This document shows positions 1 through 5,714 of a stretch of 5,727 nt of DNA, in pieces. The stretch comes from Clostridium sp. CAG:1013 (lineage in GTDB: Bacteria > Bacillota > Clostridia > Oscillospirales > Acutalibacteraceae). A program made the translations under genes and the position numbers. The DNA is taken from the NCBI GenBank assembly GCA_000432995.1, contig HF972644.1, positions 29,890 to 35,616 of the forward strand, written 5' to 3'. The notes under the pieces are model-generated. The model had not been told where the DNA came from. It did no database searches and saw only the letters and a list, made by a program, of their open reading frames with translations. The first letter of the stretch is position 1; every line of letters starts with the position of its first letter.

Positions 1-239
1 GTGCAATTCTCCTCACGGGAAAGTTCTCGGAGCACCGTCACGGAAGGACCGTCCGACACCGGCTCTGCCTCCTGCGCTAAGGCCTCCCTGCTTTCACACA
101 GGTAGCCACTCAGGCAAAGCTCAGGGAGTACGATCAGGTCACAGTGGGAACCCCGCACCCAGCGCTGTATCTTTTCCAGGTTTTTGGCTTTGTCACGCCC
201 CACATCGTATTGTAAAAATCCCGCTTTGATGGGTTTCAT
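1..239 (-). CDS. Nitrilase-superfamily carbon-nitrogen hydrolase, N-terminal part (cut by window edge)
   Basis: Only the first 79 codons are in the window; the rest lies beyond the left edge. The protein begins MKPIKAGFLQYDVG, the usual first beta strand of the nitrilase/amidase superfamily, followed by a helix (about residues 15-29). The motif DLIVLPELCLSGY at residues 34-46 contains Glu40, which matches the general-base glutamate of the family's Glu-Lys-Cys triad. The Lys and Cys would lie off-window. Family members cleave non-peptide C-N bonds in amides, nitriles or carbamoyl compounds; the substrate cannot be read from this fragment. The start at 239 is supported by AAGGGTGG 9 bases upstream. 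It begins 26 bases after the glpK stop on the same strand, so co-transcription is likely. The superfamily call is firm; the subfamily is unknown. Confidence 0.85.
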   Translation of the reverse strand, partial: MKPIKAGFLQYDVGRDKAKNLEKIQRWVRGSHCDLIVLPELCLSGYLCESREALAQEAEPVSDGPSVTVLRELSREENC

Positions 240-248
240 CTTCGCGCA

Positions 249-256
249 CCACCCTT
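249..256 (-). promoter_or_regulatory. Ribosome binding site of the nitrilase-like gene
   Basis: On the minus strand this reads AAGGGTGG, 9 bases before the ATG at 239, in the short gap after glpK. It supports the chosen start, which also begins exactly at the conserved first strand of the family. Confidence 0.6.
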
Positions 257-265
257 ATGGGAGTT

Positions 266-1765
266 TTACGGCTGGGACCAGCCCATGCTGCGGCGGACCG
301 CCTCATGCCAGCGGTCCAGATCCTGCTGGCGCAGGTCCTCTCCATAGTGGGGTGTGAACACGGCGCTTTCCCGCCACAAAGAGGAAAGCTCCTCCAAGTC
401 CTCCCACACGCCCACGGTGAGGCCGGCCATCATGGCGGAACCCAAAGCAGTGGTCTCCAAGCACTGGGGACGGCACACCTTGGAGCCCAAAATGTCCGAC
501 TGATACTGCATCAGGAACCGGCTGCGGGAAGCGCCGCCGTCCGCCCGGAGCTCGGGGATGGACACACCGCTCTCCCGTTCCATGGCCTTCACAAGGTCGC
601 TGCTTTCCAGAGCGATGCTCTCCAGCACCGCCCGGCACAGGTGGGCCCGAGTAGTGCCTCGGGTAACTCCCAGCAAGGCGCCCCGGGCGTACATATCCCA
701 GTAGGGCGCGCCCAAGCCGGTAAAGGCAGGCACAAAGCTGACGCCGCCCGCGTTTTCCACAGTCTCGGCCAGCTGGTCCGCTTCCTGGGCTGTTTTAATG
801 AGTCCCAGCTCATCCCGCAGCCACTGGATGGCAGAACCAGCGTTGAAAGCGCTGCCTTCCAGAGCGTATGTGGTGCGGCCGTTCAGCTTCCAGGCAATAG
901 TGGTCAACAACCCCTCCTTGGAGGCTACCGGTTTGTTTCCCGTATTCATCAGCACAAAGCAGCCTGTGCCGTATGTATTCTTGGCCATGCCCTCCTTAAA
1001 GCAGCACTGGCCAAACAGAGCGGCATGCTGGTCGCCTGCCATGCCCGCGATGGGGATCTCCTCCCCCAGCACGTCAGGACTGCACATGCCCACGATCTCT
1101 CCGGACTCAGCCACTCTGGGCAAAGCGCTGTGGGGGATTCCCAGCTCTTTCAGCATAGTATCGTCCCACCGCAGCTTGTGAATGTCAAACAGCATGGTGC
1201 GGGAGGCGTTGGTCACGTCGGTGACATAGGACGCCCCCTCAGTAAGGGAATACACCAGCCAGGTATCGATGGTGCCAAAGCGCAGCCGGCCTTTATCCGC
1301 CAGCTCCCGGGCAGCCGGAACGTTCTCCAGGATCCACTTCATCTTGGTACCGGAGAAGTAGGGGTCAATGATCAATCCCGTGGTATCGCGGATGTAATCC
1401 TCCATCCCACTGGCCCGCAGCCGCTCACATTCAGGGGCAGTGCGGCGGCACTGCCAAACGATGGCATTGCACACGGGGATGCCTGTGACCGCGTCCCAGG
1501 CCACCGTGGTCTCCCGCTGATTGGTAATGCTGATGGCGGCAATGTCCCGGGCATGGACCCCGGCCTTTTCCACTGCCTGCCGCATGGCATAGAGAGTTGT
1601 TTGGAGGATCTGCACCGCGTCGTGCTCCACGTAACCGGGCTGAGGATAGATCTGGGGAAATTCCCGCTGACCCATGCCTGCCACTCCTCCAAAGGCATCG
1701 AACAGCACCGCCCGGGAACTGGTGGTTCCCTGGTCGATGGAAAGAATATACTTACCCACCATCAT
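266..1765 (-). CDS. glpK: Glycerol kinase GlpK
   Basis: This 499-residue protein has the usual length of GlpK (FGGY sugar-kinase family). It phosphorylates glycerol with ATP to sn-glycerol 3-phosphate in the cytoplasm. The ATP-loop motif DQGTTSSR lies at residues 11-18. Glycerol-contacting residues known from the E. coli enzyme are present: Arg84-Glu85 in TNQRETT, Trp104 in AIVWQ, Tyr136 in DPYFSGTK, and Asp245-Gln246 in GMAGDQ. The C-terminal nucleotide-binding half contains GAPYWD and ADGGASRSRFLMQ. The HPr-phosphorylated histidine of some Firmicute GlpK proteins appears to be Asp231 here, and the arginine of the E. coli fructose-1,6-bisphosphate site appears to be Glu. Both suggest different control. 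No glpF, glpD or glp regulator is adjacent. It follows the 172-residue gene by 17 bases and precedes the nitrilase-like gene by 26. The identity is very secure. Confidence 0.97.
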   Translation of the reverse strand: MMVGKYILSIDQGTTSSRAVLFDAFGGVAGMGQREFPQIYPQPGYVEHDAVQILQTTLYAMRQAVEKAGVHARDIAAISITNQRETTVAWDAVTGIPVCNAIVWQCRRTAPECERLRASGMEDYIRDTTGLIIDPYFSGTKMKWILENVPAARELADKGRLRFGTIDTWLVYSLTEGASYVTDVTNASRTMLFDIHKLRWDDTMLKELGIPHSALPRVAESGEIVGMCSPDVLGEEIPIAGMAGDQHAALFGQCCFKEGMAKNTYGTGCFVLMNTGNKPVASKEGLLTTIAWKLNGRTTYALEGSAFNAGSAIQWLRDELGLIKTAQEADQLAETVENAGGVSFVPAFTGLGAPYWDMYARGALLGVTRGTTRAHLCRAVLESIALESSDLVKAMERESGVSIPELRADGGASRSRFLMQYQSDILGSKVCRPQCLETTALGSAMMAGLTVGVWEDLEELSSLWRESAVFTPHYGEDLRQQDLDRWHEAVRRSMGWSQP

Positions 1766-1775
1766 GGCTCATTCA

Positions 1776-1783
1776 CTCCTTTT
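1776..1783 (-). promoter_or_regulatory. Ribosome binding site of glpK
   Basis: On the minus strand this reads AAAAGGAG, 10 bases before the ATG at 1765. Its first base is the last base of the TAA stop of the upstream gene, so glpK translation probably initiates close behind ribosomes finishing that gene. The start has tandem ATG codons; the second (1762) is also possible. Confidence 0.75.
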
Positions 1784-2301
1784 TATGACAGAACGCCGAC
1801 CAACTTATCCAGCAGCCGCCGCACAATTCCTTCTCCCTTTCCCACAACGTGATAGCTTTGCAGCCAGGCGGGCTCGATCTTTTCCAGCACTACCTGGGGG
1901 CATTTGTACTGAGCAGGTTTTTTCTGCTCCTTTAAGTCTTCCAGGATCTCGTTATACCGGCGCACGGTAAGCTCCTCGCAGTCTGGCCGCAGAGACTTAT
2001 AGTTTCCGGGCTTGGTAAACTTAAAGGCATAGAGGAAATCCGCCCACACGCCGTATTCCGTTAGATGAATATATTTGTCCGGCACGTCCAGCATCAACCG
2101 CACAGAACCAGAAACCTTGCCGCCTGTATTTTGCTTGCGGCCTTTCAGTACGCCGAAAATGGGGCACTCGCACTTGAGGCCCAGCAGGTCAATCATGGCG
2201 TTGTATTCCCCGCGAAGGGTCAAGTTGGGCTTGGCGCGGTAAGTTTCCCCGGACTTGAGGATGCGCAGCACCAGCTTGGACTGATAAGTGATAACGATCA
2301 T
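1783..2301 (-). CDS. Uncharacterised 172-residue protein coupled to a DraG-like ADP-ribosylglycohydrolase
   Basis: I do not recognise this protein with certainty. It is soluble, with no signal peptide or membrane segment. It starts MIVITYQSKLVLRILKSGETY. It then has a cysteine pair in KCECPIFG (residues 43-50), a central LDVPDKYIHLTEYGVWADFLY (71-91), a charged helix around 109-128, and a basic C-terminal helix around 156-169. The order 'Tyr-Gln strand, helix ending in GxxY, then a VP-D-hydrophobic-W segment' recalls proteins annotated DUF3841, but this is memory, not a search. Its ATG overlaps the TGA of the upstream gene (ATGA), a hallmark of translational coupling and usually of joint function. 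The antitoxin-first order of many toxin-antitoxin pairs would fit an ADP-ribosyltransferase here, but no catalytic motif of that fold is clear. It could equally be an accessory or substrate protein. Confidence 0.85.
   Translation of the reverse strand: MIVITYQSKLVLRILKSGETYRAKPNLTLRGEYNAMIDLLGLKCECPIFGVLKGRKQNTGGKVSGSVRLMLDVPDKYIHLTEYGVWADFLYAFKFTKPGNYKSLRPDCEELTVRRYNEILEDLKEQKKPAQYKCPQVVLEKIEPAWLQSYHVVGKGEGIVRRLLDKLVGVLS
2298..2301 (-). other. ATGA stop-start overlap linking two genes
   Basis: On the minus strand ATGA contains both the ATG of the 172-residue gene and the TGA stop of the DraG-like gene. The binding site for the second gene (AAAGGCGG) sits inside the last codons of the first. 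This arrangement normally ties translation of the two proteins together. Confidence 0.85.
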
Positions 2302-3161
2302 AAAATGCCGCCTTTCTCTTTTTCTTCTTTCTCCCTTTTCTTTCGTTCCTCTATCTCTTTCTTAGCCTGTTCCGGCGTTTTCACCGCCCAGTCGTACAGG
2401 AAGGTGTCAAATTCGCCCCGATCATTGGGCTTTATGAGGAACCGTTTCAAAATAGCTTCTTCTTCCAAACCTGTGCCGCCGTAAAAAGCATCGGCAATGG
2501 CACCGGCGATACAGGCCACTGTATCCGTGTCGCACTTGACGCTGAACACATTGCGGATACAGCTTTCCCAATCCTCCGATTCGTAAAAACACCGGATAGC
2601 CAAAGGCATGGTGCCCATGGCAGTGTCGTCAAACCGGCTGAAGGGCCTATACAGGCACAGGGGCTTTGTAATCATATAGCCAAACTTCTTTTGCATGAAC
2701 TTCATCAGTTCTTTTTTAGTGGCGCCGGTCCGAGCCACAAACACAGCCTCCGCTGTGGCCACCGCCGCCTTTACCCCCTCCGGATGGTTATGGGTAACGA
2801 TGGAACTGAGCACGGCCTGCTCCTCCACCTCTTCCATGGTGGAATAATGCCATCCAATGTAGCTGACGCGCATGGCGGAACCGTTGCCGTAACTGTTGTA
2901 CCCCTTCTGAGAGGAGGCATTGAGCCAGTTTTTGAACATGGTGCCGTAGCCCACCCGGTTGTACCGCTTGCCAAACAAGCTGTATGCCTTGGCGTATGGC
3001 GTGCCGGTGAGCACAGCGTATTTTGTGGCTACCGTCAGCACGGTGTCGTCTGTGTACGCACTCATGCCGCCGAAGAAATCTGTGGTCCGCCAATCGAATC
3101 CCTGAGGTCGGCTGAACTCGAACCGGGAACCTGCAATATCACCCAAAATCGCGCCGTACAT
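2298..3161 (-). CDS. ADP-ribosylglycohydrolase (DraG/ARH family)
   Basis: This 287-residue cytoplasmic enzyme should hydrolyse the bond between ADP-ribose and a modified target (protein, nucleic acid or small molecule) using a two-metal centre. All family landmarks are present: GAILGDIAGSRFE at residues 3-15, TDDT at 37-40 (metal ligands), GNGSAMR at 92-98, HNHPEG at 124-129, and CDTDT plus GAIADAFYG at 210-228 (second set of metal ligands). After the domain comes a lysine/glutamate-rich tail (about 264-284), which looks like a charged helix. The ATG at 3161 was chosen because MYGAILGDIAGS is the canonical family start and AAAGGGGG lies 6 bases upstream. An in-frame GTG at 3191 would add ten residues but has a poorly placed binding site. 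The 172-residue gene overlaps its stop. The substrate is unknown; classic DraG reactivates nitrogenase reductase, but no nif gene is present here. Confidence 0.93.
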   Translation of the reverse strand: MYGAILGDIAGSRFEFSRPQGFDWRTTDFFGGMSAYTDDTVLTVATKYAVLTGTPYAKAYSLFGKRYNRVGYGTMFKNWLNASSQKGYNSYGNGSAMRVSYIGWHYSTMEEVEEQAVLSSIVTHNHPEGVKAAVATAEAVFVARTGATKKELMKFMQKKFGYMITKPLCLYRPFSRFDDTAMGTMPLAIRCFYESEDWESCIRNVFSVKCDTDTVACIAGAIADAFYGGTGLEEEAILKRFLIKPNDRGEFDTFLYDWAVKTPEQAKKEIEERKKREKEEKEKGGIL

Positions 3162-3167
3162 ACAGCG

Positions 3168-3175
3168 CCCCCTTT
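3168..3175 (-). promoter_or_regulatory. Ribosome binding site deciding the start of the DraG-like gene
   Basis: On the minus strand this reads AAAGGGGG, 6 bases before the ATG at 3161. It favours that ATG over the in-frame GTG at 3191. Confidence 0.7.
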
Positions 3176-3184
3176 CCACGCAGT

Positions 3185-3197
3185 GGGGCACAGCCCC
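3185..3197 (-). repeat. Short GC-rich inverted repeat before the DraG-like gene
   Basis: GGGGC and GCCCC are separated by three bases, giving a five-pair GC stem in the 84-base gap between the DUF4097 stop and the DraG-like start. No T-run follows on either strand, so it is not a standard intrinsic terminator. It may only dampen read-through, or it may be chance. No convincing sigma-A promoter was seen in this gap. Confidence 0.4.
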
Positions 3198-3245
3198 TTG
3201 ATCGGTTGTACTTACATTCCGCGCCCTGTGAGGACTGGTTTTTCA

Positions 3246-4226
3246 TTATGTTCTATCGCTTTTCCGCACCATCATATCTCCGGAGGTGGTGGTAAATTGA
3301 ATGTCAGCGCCTCCCGTACGATAAAGGAAGGTACCCTTTTCCTCAGCACCTGTGAAATCCGAACGGAACTTGCCGGACATGGTGGAGTACGCGGCCTGGA
3401 ATCCCTCCTCCTGAGGCAGTGCCAGGGACAGAAGCCCGGACACCGACCGGAGATCCGCTTCTTTCAAGCCAGCGGACAAATCCAAATACACCTGGCCGGA
3501 AATGGTCTCCACAGAAAGTTCCTGGCCCTGGCCGGAGAAGTTTACATCCCCGGTGACCGTGGAGACCCCACAGACGCCTGTTTGGACCTGGTACAGTTTT
3601 ACCCCGCCAGAGGTGGTCTCAAGAGAAAGGTCTCCCGCCTTCCCCTGGGTCCACTGGACCTCACCGGAAACTGTGGAAAGATGGACTTTCTCCCCCTGAA
3701 GGGAAAGGAGAGACAGATCCCCTGCGGCGGAAGTGATGTTTACCTCCTGGGCCGTGATATCACTGACATCCACATTGCCGGTGGCGTTGCCGCAGGAGAA
3801 TTCCTCCAGCTGGGAAAGCACCTCCCGAGGCACCTCCACTTCCAGCTGCTTCTCCAGCCCCTGGAACACACTCAAGGGAAGCAGGCTGTGGTCCCACTGG
3901 ATCTCCAGCACTCCGCCGGAAGAAGTCATCTGGAAAAACTCCTCTTCCTCCAAGGGCCGGCTGGCGTATTCCGTCACTGTGATCATGGTTCCCTCACAGG
4001 GCTTTACATATACCGGACCATCCCCCCAGGCGATCCGAATGCCCTCCACAGAGCTGAGAGACGGATCCCATGTGACCTGGCGCTCATACGTCCACTGAGG
4101 AGAAGAACCCTTTGCCAGCTGCTCCAGACCGAACCATTGGGTGGACTTTCCCACCGCCAGCACGCATCCCAGAAACAGGGCTGCCAGAGCTGCCGCAGCC
4201 CCGGTAAAAAACCAACGTTTTTTCAC
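3246..4226 (-). CDS. Membrane-anchored DUF4097 (LiaG/YvlB-like) beta-repeat protein
   Basis: This 326-residue protein has a basic start (MKKRW), one hydrophobic segment at about residues 7-26, and then a large domain outside the membrane. From about residue 147 to 320, short strands end in turns of the form (S/T)xxSGxVxL at roughly 19-residue spacing: ATGNVDV, AAGDLSL, TVSGEVQW, TTSGGVKL, TVTGDVNF, TISGQVYL, SVSGLLSL, TMSGKF, TTSGDMMV. This is the right-handed beta-repeat pattern of DUF4097 'putative adhesin' proteins such as B. subtilis LiaG and YvlB, which are linked to envelope stress; no biochemical activity is established. The start is GTG at 4226, preceded by AAAAGGGGAG with 6 bases of spacing. 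An upstream in-frame codon at 4286 falls inside the promoter -35 and is rejected. FLGC at 18-21 only loosely resembles a lipobox. It is the first gene of the leftward set. Confidence 0.88.
   Translation of the reverse strand: MKKRWFFTGAAAALAALFLGCVLAVGKSTQWFGLEQLAKGSSPQWTYERQVTWDPSLSSVEGIRIAWGDGPVYVKPCEGTMITVTEYASRPLEEEEFFQMTSSGGVLEIQWDHSLLPLSVFQGLEKQLEVEVPREVLSQLEEFSCGNATGNVDVSDITAQEVNITSAAGDLSLLSLQGEKVHLSTVSGEVQWTQGKAGDLSLETTSGGVKLYQVQTGVCGVSTVTGDVNFSGQGQELSVETISGQVYLDLSAGLKEADLRSVSGLLSLALPQEEGFQAAYSTMSGKFRSDFTGAEEKGTFLYRTGGADIQFTTTSGDMMVRKSDRT
3265..3790 (-). repeat. Degenerate tandem coding repeats of the DUF4097 domain
   Basis: About nine diverged units of near 57 bases encode the SGxV strand-turn repeats. 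Related DNA segments recur on the plus strand, for example around 3502, 3550, 3606 and 3661, each with a (G/C)CCGGAxxTGGT or CCGGTGACCGT-like core. This reflects protein repeats, not a mobile or regulatory repeat. Confidence 0.6.
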
Positions 4227-4232
4227 TGTCCT

Positions 4233-4242
4233 CTCCCCTTTT
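4233..4242 (-). promoter_or_regulatory. Ribosome binding site selecting a GTG start
   Basis: On the minus strand this reads AAAAGGGGAG, 6 bases before GTG at 4226. It decides the start of the DUF4097 gene, because the transcript from the promoter at 4258-4286 cannot include the more upstream in-frame codon. Confidence 0.8.
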
Positions 4243-4257
4243 AAACCTATATACAGT

Positions 4258-4286
4258 ATCTTACAATACCCGCTCCCGACTGTCAA
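4258..4286 (-). promoter_or_regulatory. Sigma-A promoter for the leftward genes
   Basis: On the minus strand there is a perfect -35 TTGACA (4281-4286), a 17-base spacer and a -10 TAAGAT (4258-4263). Transcription would start near 4251, leaving a leader of about 25 bases before the GTG of the DUF4097 gene. Just downstream is a small palindrome, ATAC-T-GTAT (4251-4259), which overlaps the -10 edge and could be an operator, but it is too short to call. Confidence 0.85.
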
Positions 4287-4337
4287 TGAATTTCACCTGC
4301 CTGCCGCTAACAGGGTTTAAGAGCTGGAAAAAAGAAA

Positions 4338-4366
4338 TTGTTTCCTATCCTATCTTATGCTATAAT
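4338..4366 (+). promoter_or_regulatory. Sigma-A promoter for the kinase-like gene
   Basis: There is a -35 TTGTTT (4338-4343), a 17-base spacer and a perfect -10 TATAAT (4361-4366), preceded by TGC (extended -10). Transcription would start near 4373, giving a leader of about 70 bases. The -35 boxes of the two divergent promoters are about 51 bases apart, so one bound regulator could affect both. Confidence 0.85.
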
Positions 4367-4376
4367 GAAGGCACCT

Positions 4377-4399
4377 TTCAGGCGCATCGGGCGCCTGGA
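4377..4399 (+). repeat. Hairpin in the 5' leader of the kinase-like gene
   Basis: CAGGCGC (4379-4385) and GCGCCTG (4391-4397) form a perfect seven-pair GC-rich stem with loop ATCGG. Two further pairs (one G-T) extend it to nine. It lies right after the predicted transcription start. No T-run follows, so it is more likely a 5'-end stabilising or regulatory stem than a terminator. Confidence 0.6.
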
Positions 4400-4429
4400 T
4401 TTTCCCAAGGGGAAAAATCACTTGAAATT

Positions 4430-4434
4430 GGGGA
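4430..4434 (+). promoter_or_regulatory. Ribosome binding site of the kinase-like gene
   Basis: GGGGA lies 8 bases before the ATG at 4443. It abuts the alternative ATG at 4434 and so is too close to serve it. A stronger AAGGGGA at 4407-4413 lies too far upstream (20 bases) for the 4434 start. The start is therefore placed at 4443, with 4434 as second choice. Confidence 0.55.
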
Positions 4435-4442
4435 TGCACACT

Positions 4443-5651
4443 ATGACCGATCTTGTTCTCTCGCTGCTGTGTGCGGCGGGCTTTTTCCTGATCCTGCTGG
4501 AGGACCGTTTTCGCCTCTGGGCCACGGTGGCCTGCTATGGAGTTACATACCTTGTCTCCCTGGGAGCGGGATGGATCGTTTCCAAGGTTCTGGGTCCCTC
4601 TTGGGCCGTTGCCGCAGGTACACTGGTGCTGTTCTTGGCGTCACTGGTCCTTTCCAAGAATAACCCCTTGCAAAAATTCTACCTGGTAGTGCTGACTCTC
4701 TCCTGTCACTTCTATCTGGAAGCCTACATTCCCCTGGCTCTGGGTGTGATGCCTTTTTCCACGGCTGGGGCCTTTGCCGGGTTCTTTACCCTGATCTCCC
4801 AGCTTCTGCTGGCTGCTTTGGTAGGGCTCTGCCTTTACCGGCCTTTCCATCACTTCAGTGACCGGGGGCCCTCGGCGTTTCTTTGGGGCATGTGTCTGAT
4901 CCAGCTGGGCCTGTGCGCTGTGGCTAACGGCAAGGTTGATTTCCTGTTTCGGATGCACATCCCGGCGGAACGGCTCTTTGTCTCCACTGCAATGTTTGTG
5001 GCGGTGATCTTTGTGTTCCGTTCGGTGTACCAGGCCGGCCGGTTCCGCCAGCGGGCAACAGAAGAAGCTGCCCGGACCGCCATGTTGGACATGGAAGCCG
5101 GAGACTTTACCGATCTTCTGGCTGCTGTGAAGGAAGTGAAAGCTGCCCGGAAAGCCGGGGAATACGCCCTGGACACGGTGAACGTGATGCTTCAGGACGG
5201 CAATGGAGAAATGGTGCCCCGCTATGTTTCCATCTTTAAGAAAAATGGGGAGAACGTGCCCATTTTGGCCGCCTACAACGAAAATCCCTACCTGAACGCT
5301 GTGATCGCCGCCAAAGCTGCTTTTGCCGCGCAGAACGGCATTTCCTTTGAAAGCAACGCTGTCACAGGAAGCACGCCTCTCTCTTCGGTAGAGATGTGCG
5401 TCTTGGTCAACGATCTGCTCACCCGTGCCTGTTTGGACGCTGCCGCTTACGACGGAGATAAGCGGGTACGCTTTACCGTTTTTCCCGGGGAGGATTCCCT
5501 CACACTGGAAGCAGTGTATTCCGGTGAGCTTCCTCAACAGAAAGGCTTCTCCTGGAAAGGCAAGAACCTGACGCAGCTTTTAGAATGGCTGTTTGACGAG
5601 GACGCTCAAAACCAGGACCAGCTCCACGGTGTAAGTTTTCAGGATAGTTGA
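4443..5651 (+). CDS. Polytopic AgrC-like GHKL sensor protein, probable pseudo-histidine kinase
   Basis: This 402-residue protein has an N-terminal membrane domain of six or seven helices (roughly residues 3-19, 26-43, 54-70, 77-100, 106-131, 146-160, 178-193), then a helical linker and a C-terminal GHKL-like domain. The segment ENPYLNAVIAAKAAFAAQNGI (about 280-300) matches the conserved 'ENxxxNAVLxxKxxxAxxxGI' stretch of AgrC/CitA-type kinases. The catalytic parts are degraded. The phosphoacceptor RHD motif appears as Arg236-Lys237-Ala238. The N box, normally NLLxNA, is DLLTRA at 324-329. The glycine-rich ATP lid is reduced to KGFSWKGKNL near 367-376. I infer a membrane sensor that cannot autophosphorylate, perhaps acting by dimerising or sequestering a partner. 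No response regulator is adjacent. Upstream in-frame ATGs (from 4338) are rejected because they fall inside the promoter or leader. The gene and architecture are sure; the pseudokinase reading is moderately sure. Confidence 0.8.
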   Translation: MTDLVLSLLCAAGFFLILLEDRFRLWATVACYGVTYLVSLGAGWIVSKVLGPSWAVAAGTLVLFLASLVLSKNNPLQKFYLVVLTLSCHFYLEAYIPLALGVMPFSTAGAFAGFFTLISQLLLAALVGLCLYRPFHHFSDRGPSAFLWGMCLIQLGLCAVANGKVDFLFRMHIPAERLFVSTAMFVAVIFVFRSVYQAGRFRQRATEEAARTAMLDMEAGDFTDLLAAVKEVKAARKAGEYALDTVNVMLQDGNGEMVPRYVSIFKKNGENVPILAAYNENPYLNAVIAAKAAFAAQNGISFESNAVTGSTPLSSVEMCVLVNDLLTRACLDAAAYDGDKRVRFTVFPGEDSLTLEAVYSGELPQQKGFSWKGKNLTQLLEWLFDEDAQNQDQLHGVSFQDS

Positions 5652-5657
5652 GAAATA

Positions 5658-5714
5658 TAGGCCGGTCAAAGGGTTTGATATGAAATATCCCGTAAAAACA
5701 CGGGAACTGGCCTA
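5658..5714. repeat. Nested inverted repeats in the right-hand intergenic region
   Basis: An outer nine-pair stem joins TAGGCCGGT (5658-5666) to ACTGGCCTA (5706-5714), with one G-T pair on the plus strand. Inside it are GATAT-GAA-ATATC (5677-5689) and CCCGT-AAAAAC-ACGGG (5689-5704), so the region can draw as a three-way junction. GGG at 5671-5673 could alternatively pair with CCC at 5689-5691. No T-run follows on the plus strand and only a weak TATTTCT on the minus. It may be an atypical 3' end for the kinase-like gene, a structured leader of an off-window gene, or a small repeat element. I match it to no known riboswitch. Confidence 0.5.

Noticed and set aside
257..1852. 531-codon open frame on the plus strand opposite glpK
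   Set aside because: It is a shadow of the certain glpK gene. The protein is rich in His, Gly, Gln and Pro with no recognisable domain, and no ribosome binding site or promoter supports it.
3185..3197. Intrinsic terminator after the DUF4097 gene
   Set aside because: The stem is only five pairs and no T-run follows on either strand, so it is listed only as an inverted repeat.
3240..3275. Internal promoter for the DraG-like gene (CATAAT in the end of the DUF4097 gene)
   Set aside because: A -10-like CATAAT is present on the minus strand, but the best -35 at 17 bases (GATGGT) is poor, so it is not called.
2691..4244. 517-codon open frame on the plus strand across the DUF4097 and DraG-like genes
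   Set aside because: It spans two well-supported genes and their gap in antisense, has no domain pattern, and arises from the codon bias of the opposite strand.
4251..4260. LexA-like or other operator (ACTGTATATA) near the leftward promoter
   Set aside because: It matches only half of the E. coli-type SOS box, which is not the Firmicute box, and the symmetric part is only nine bases.
4368..4442. Riboswitch in the sensor-like gene leader
   Set aside because: There is only one simple hairpin and about 70 bases in total, with no aptamer motif recognised and no terminator or anti-terminator arrangement.
4641..5537. 298-codon open frame on the minus strand opposite the kinase-like gene
   Set aside because: The plus-strand frame has membrane helices, kinase-family motifs, a promoter and a ribosome binding site. 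The antisense frame has none of these.
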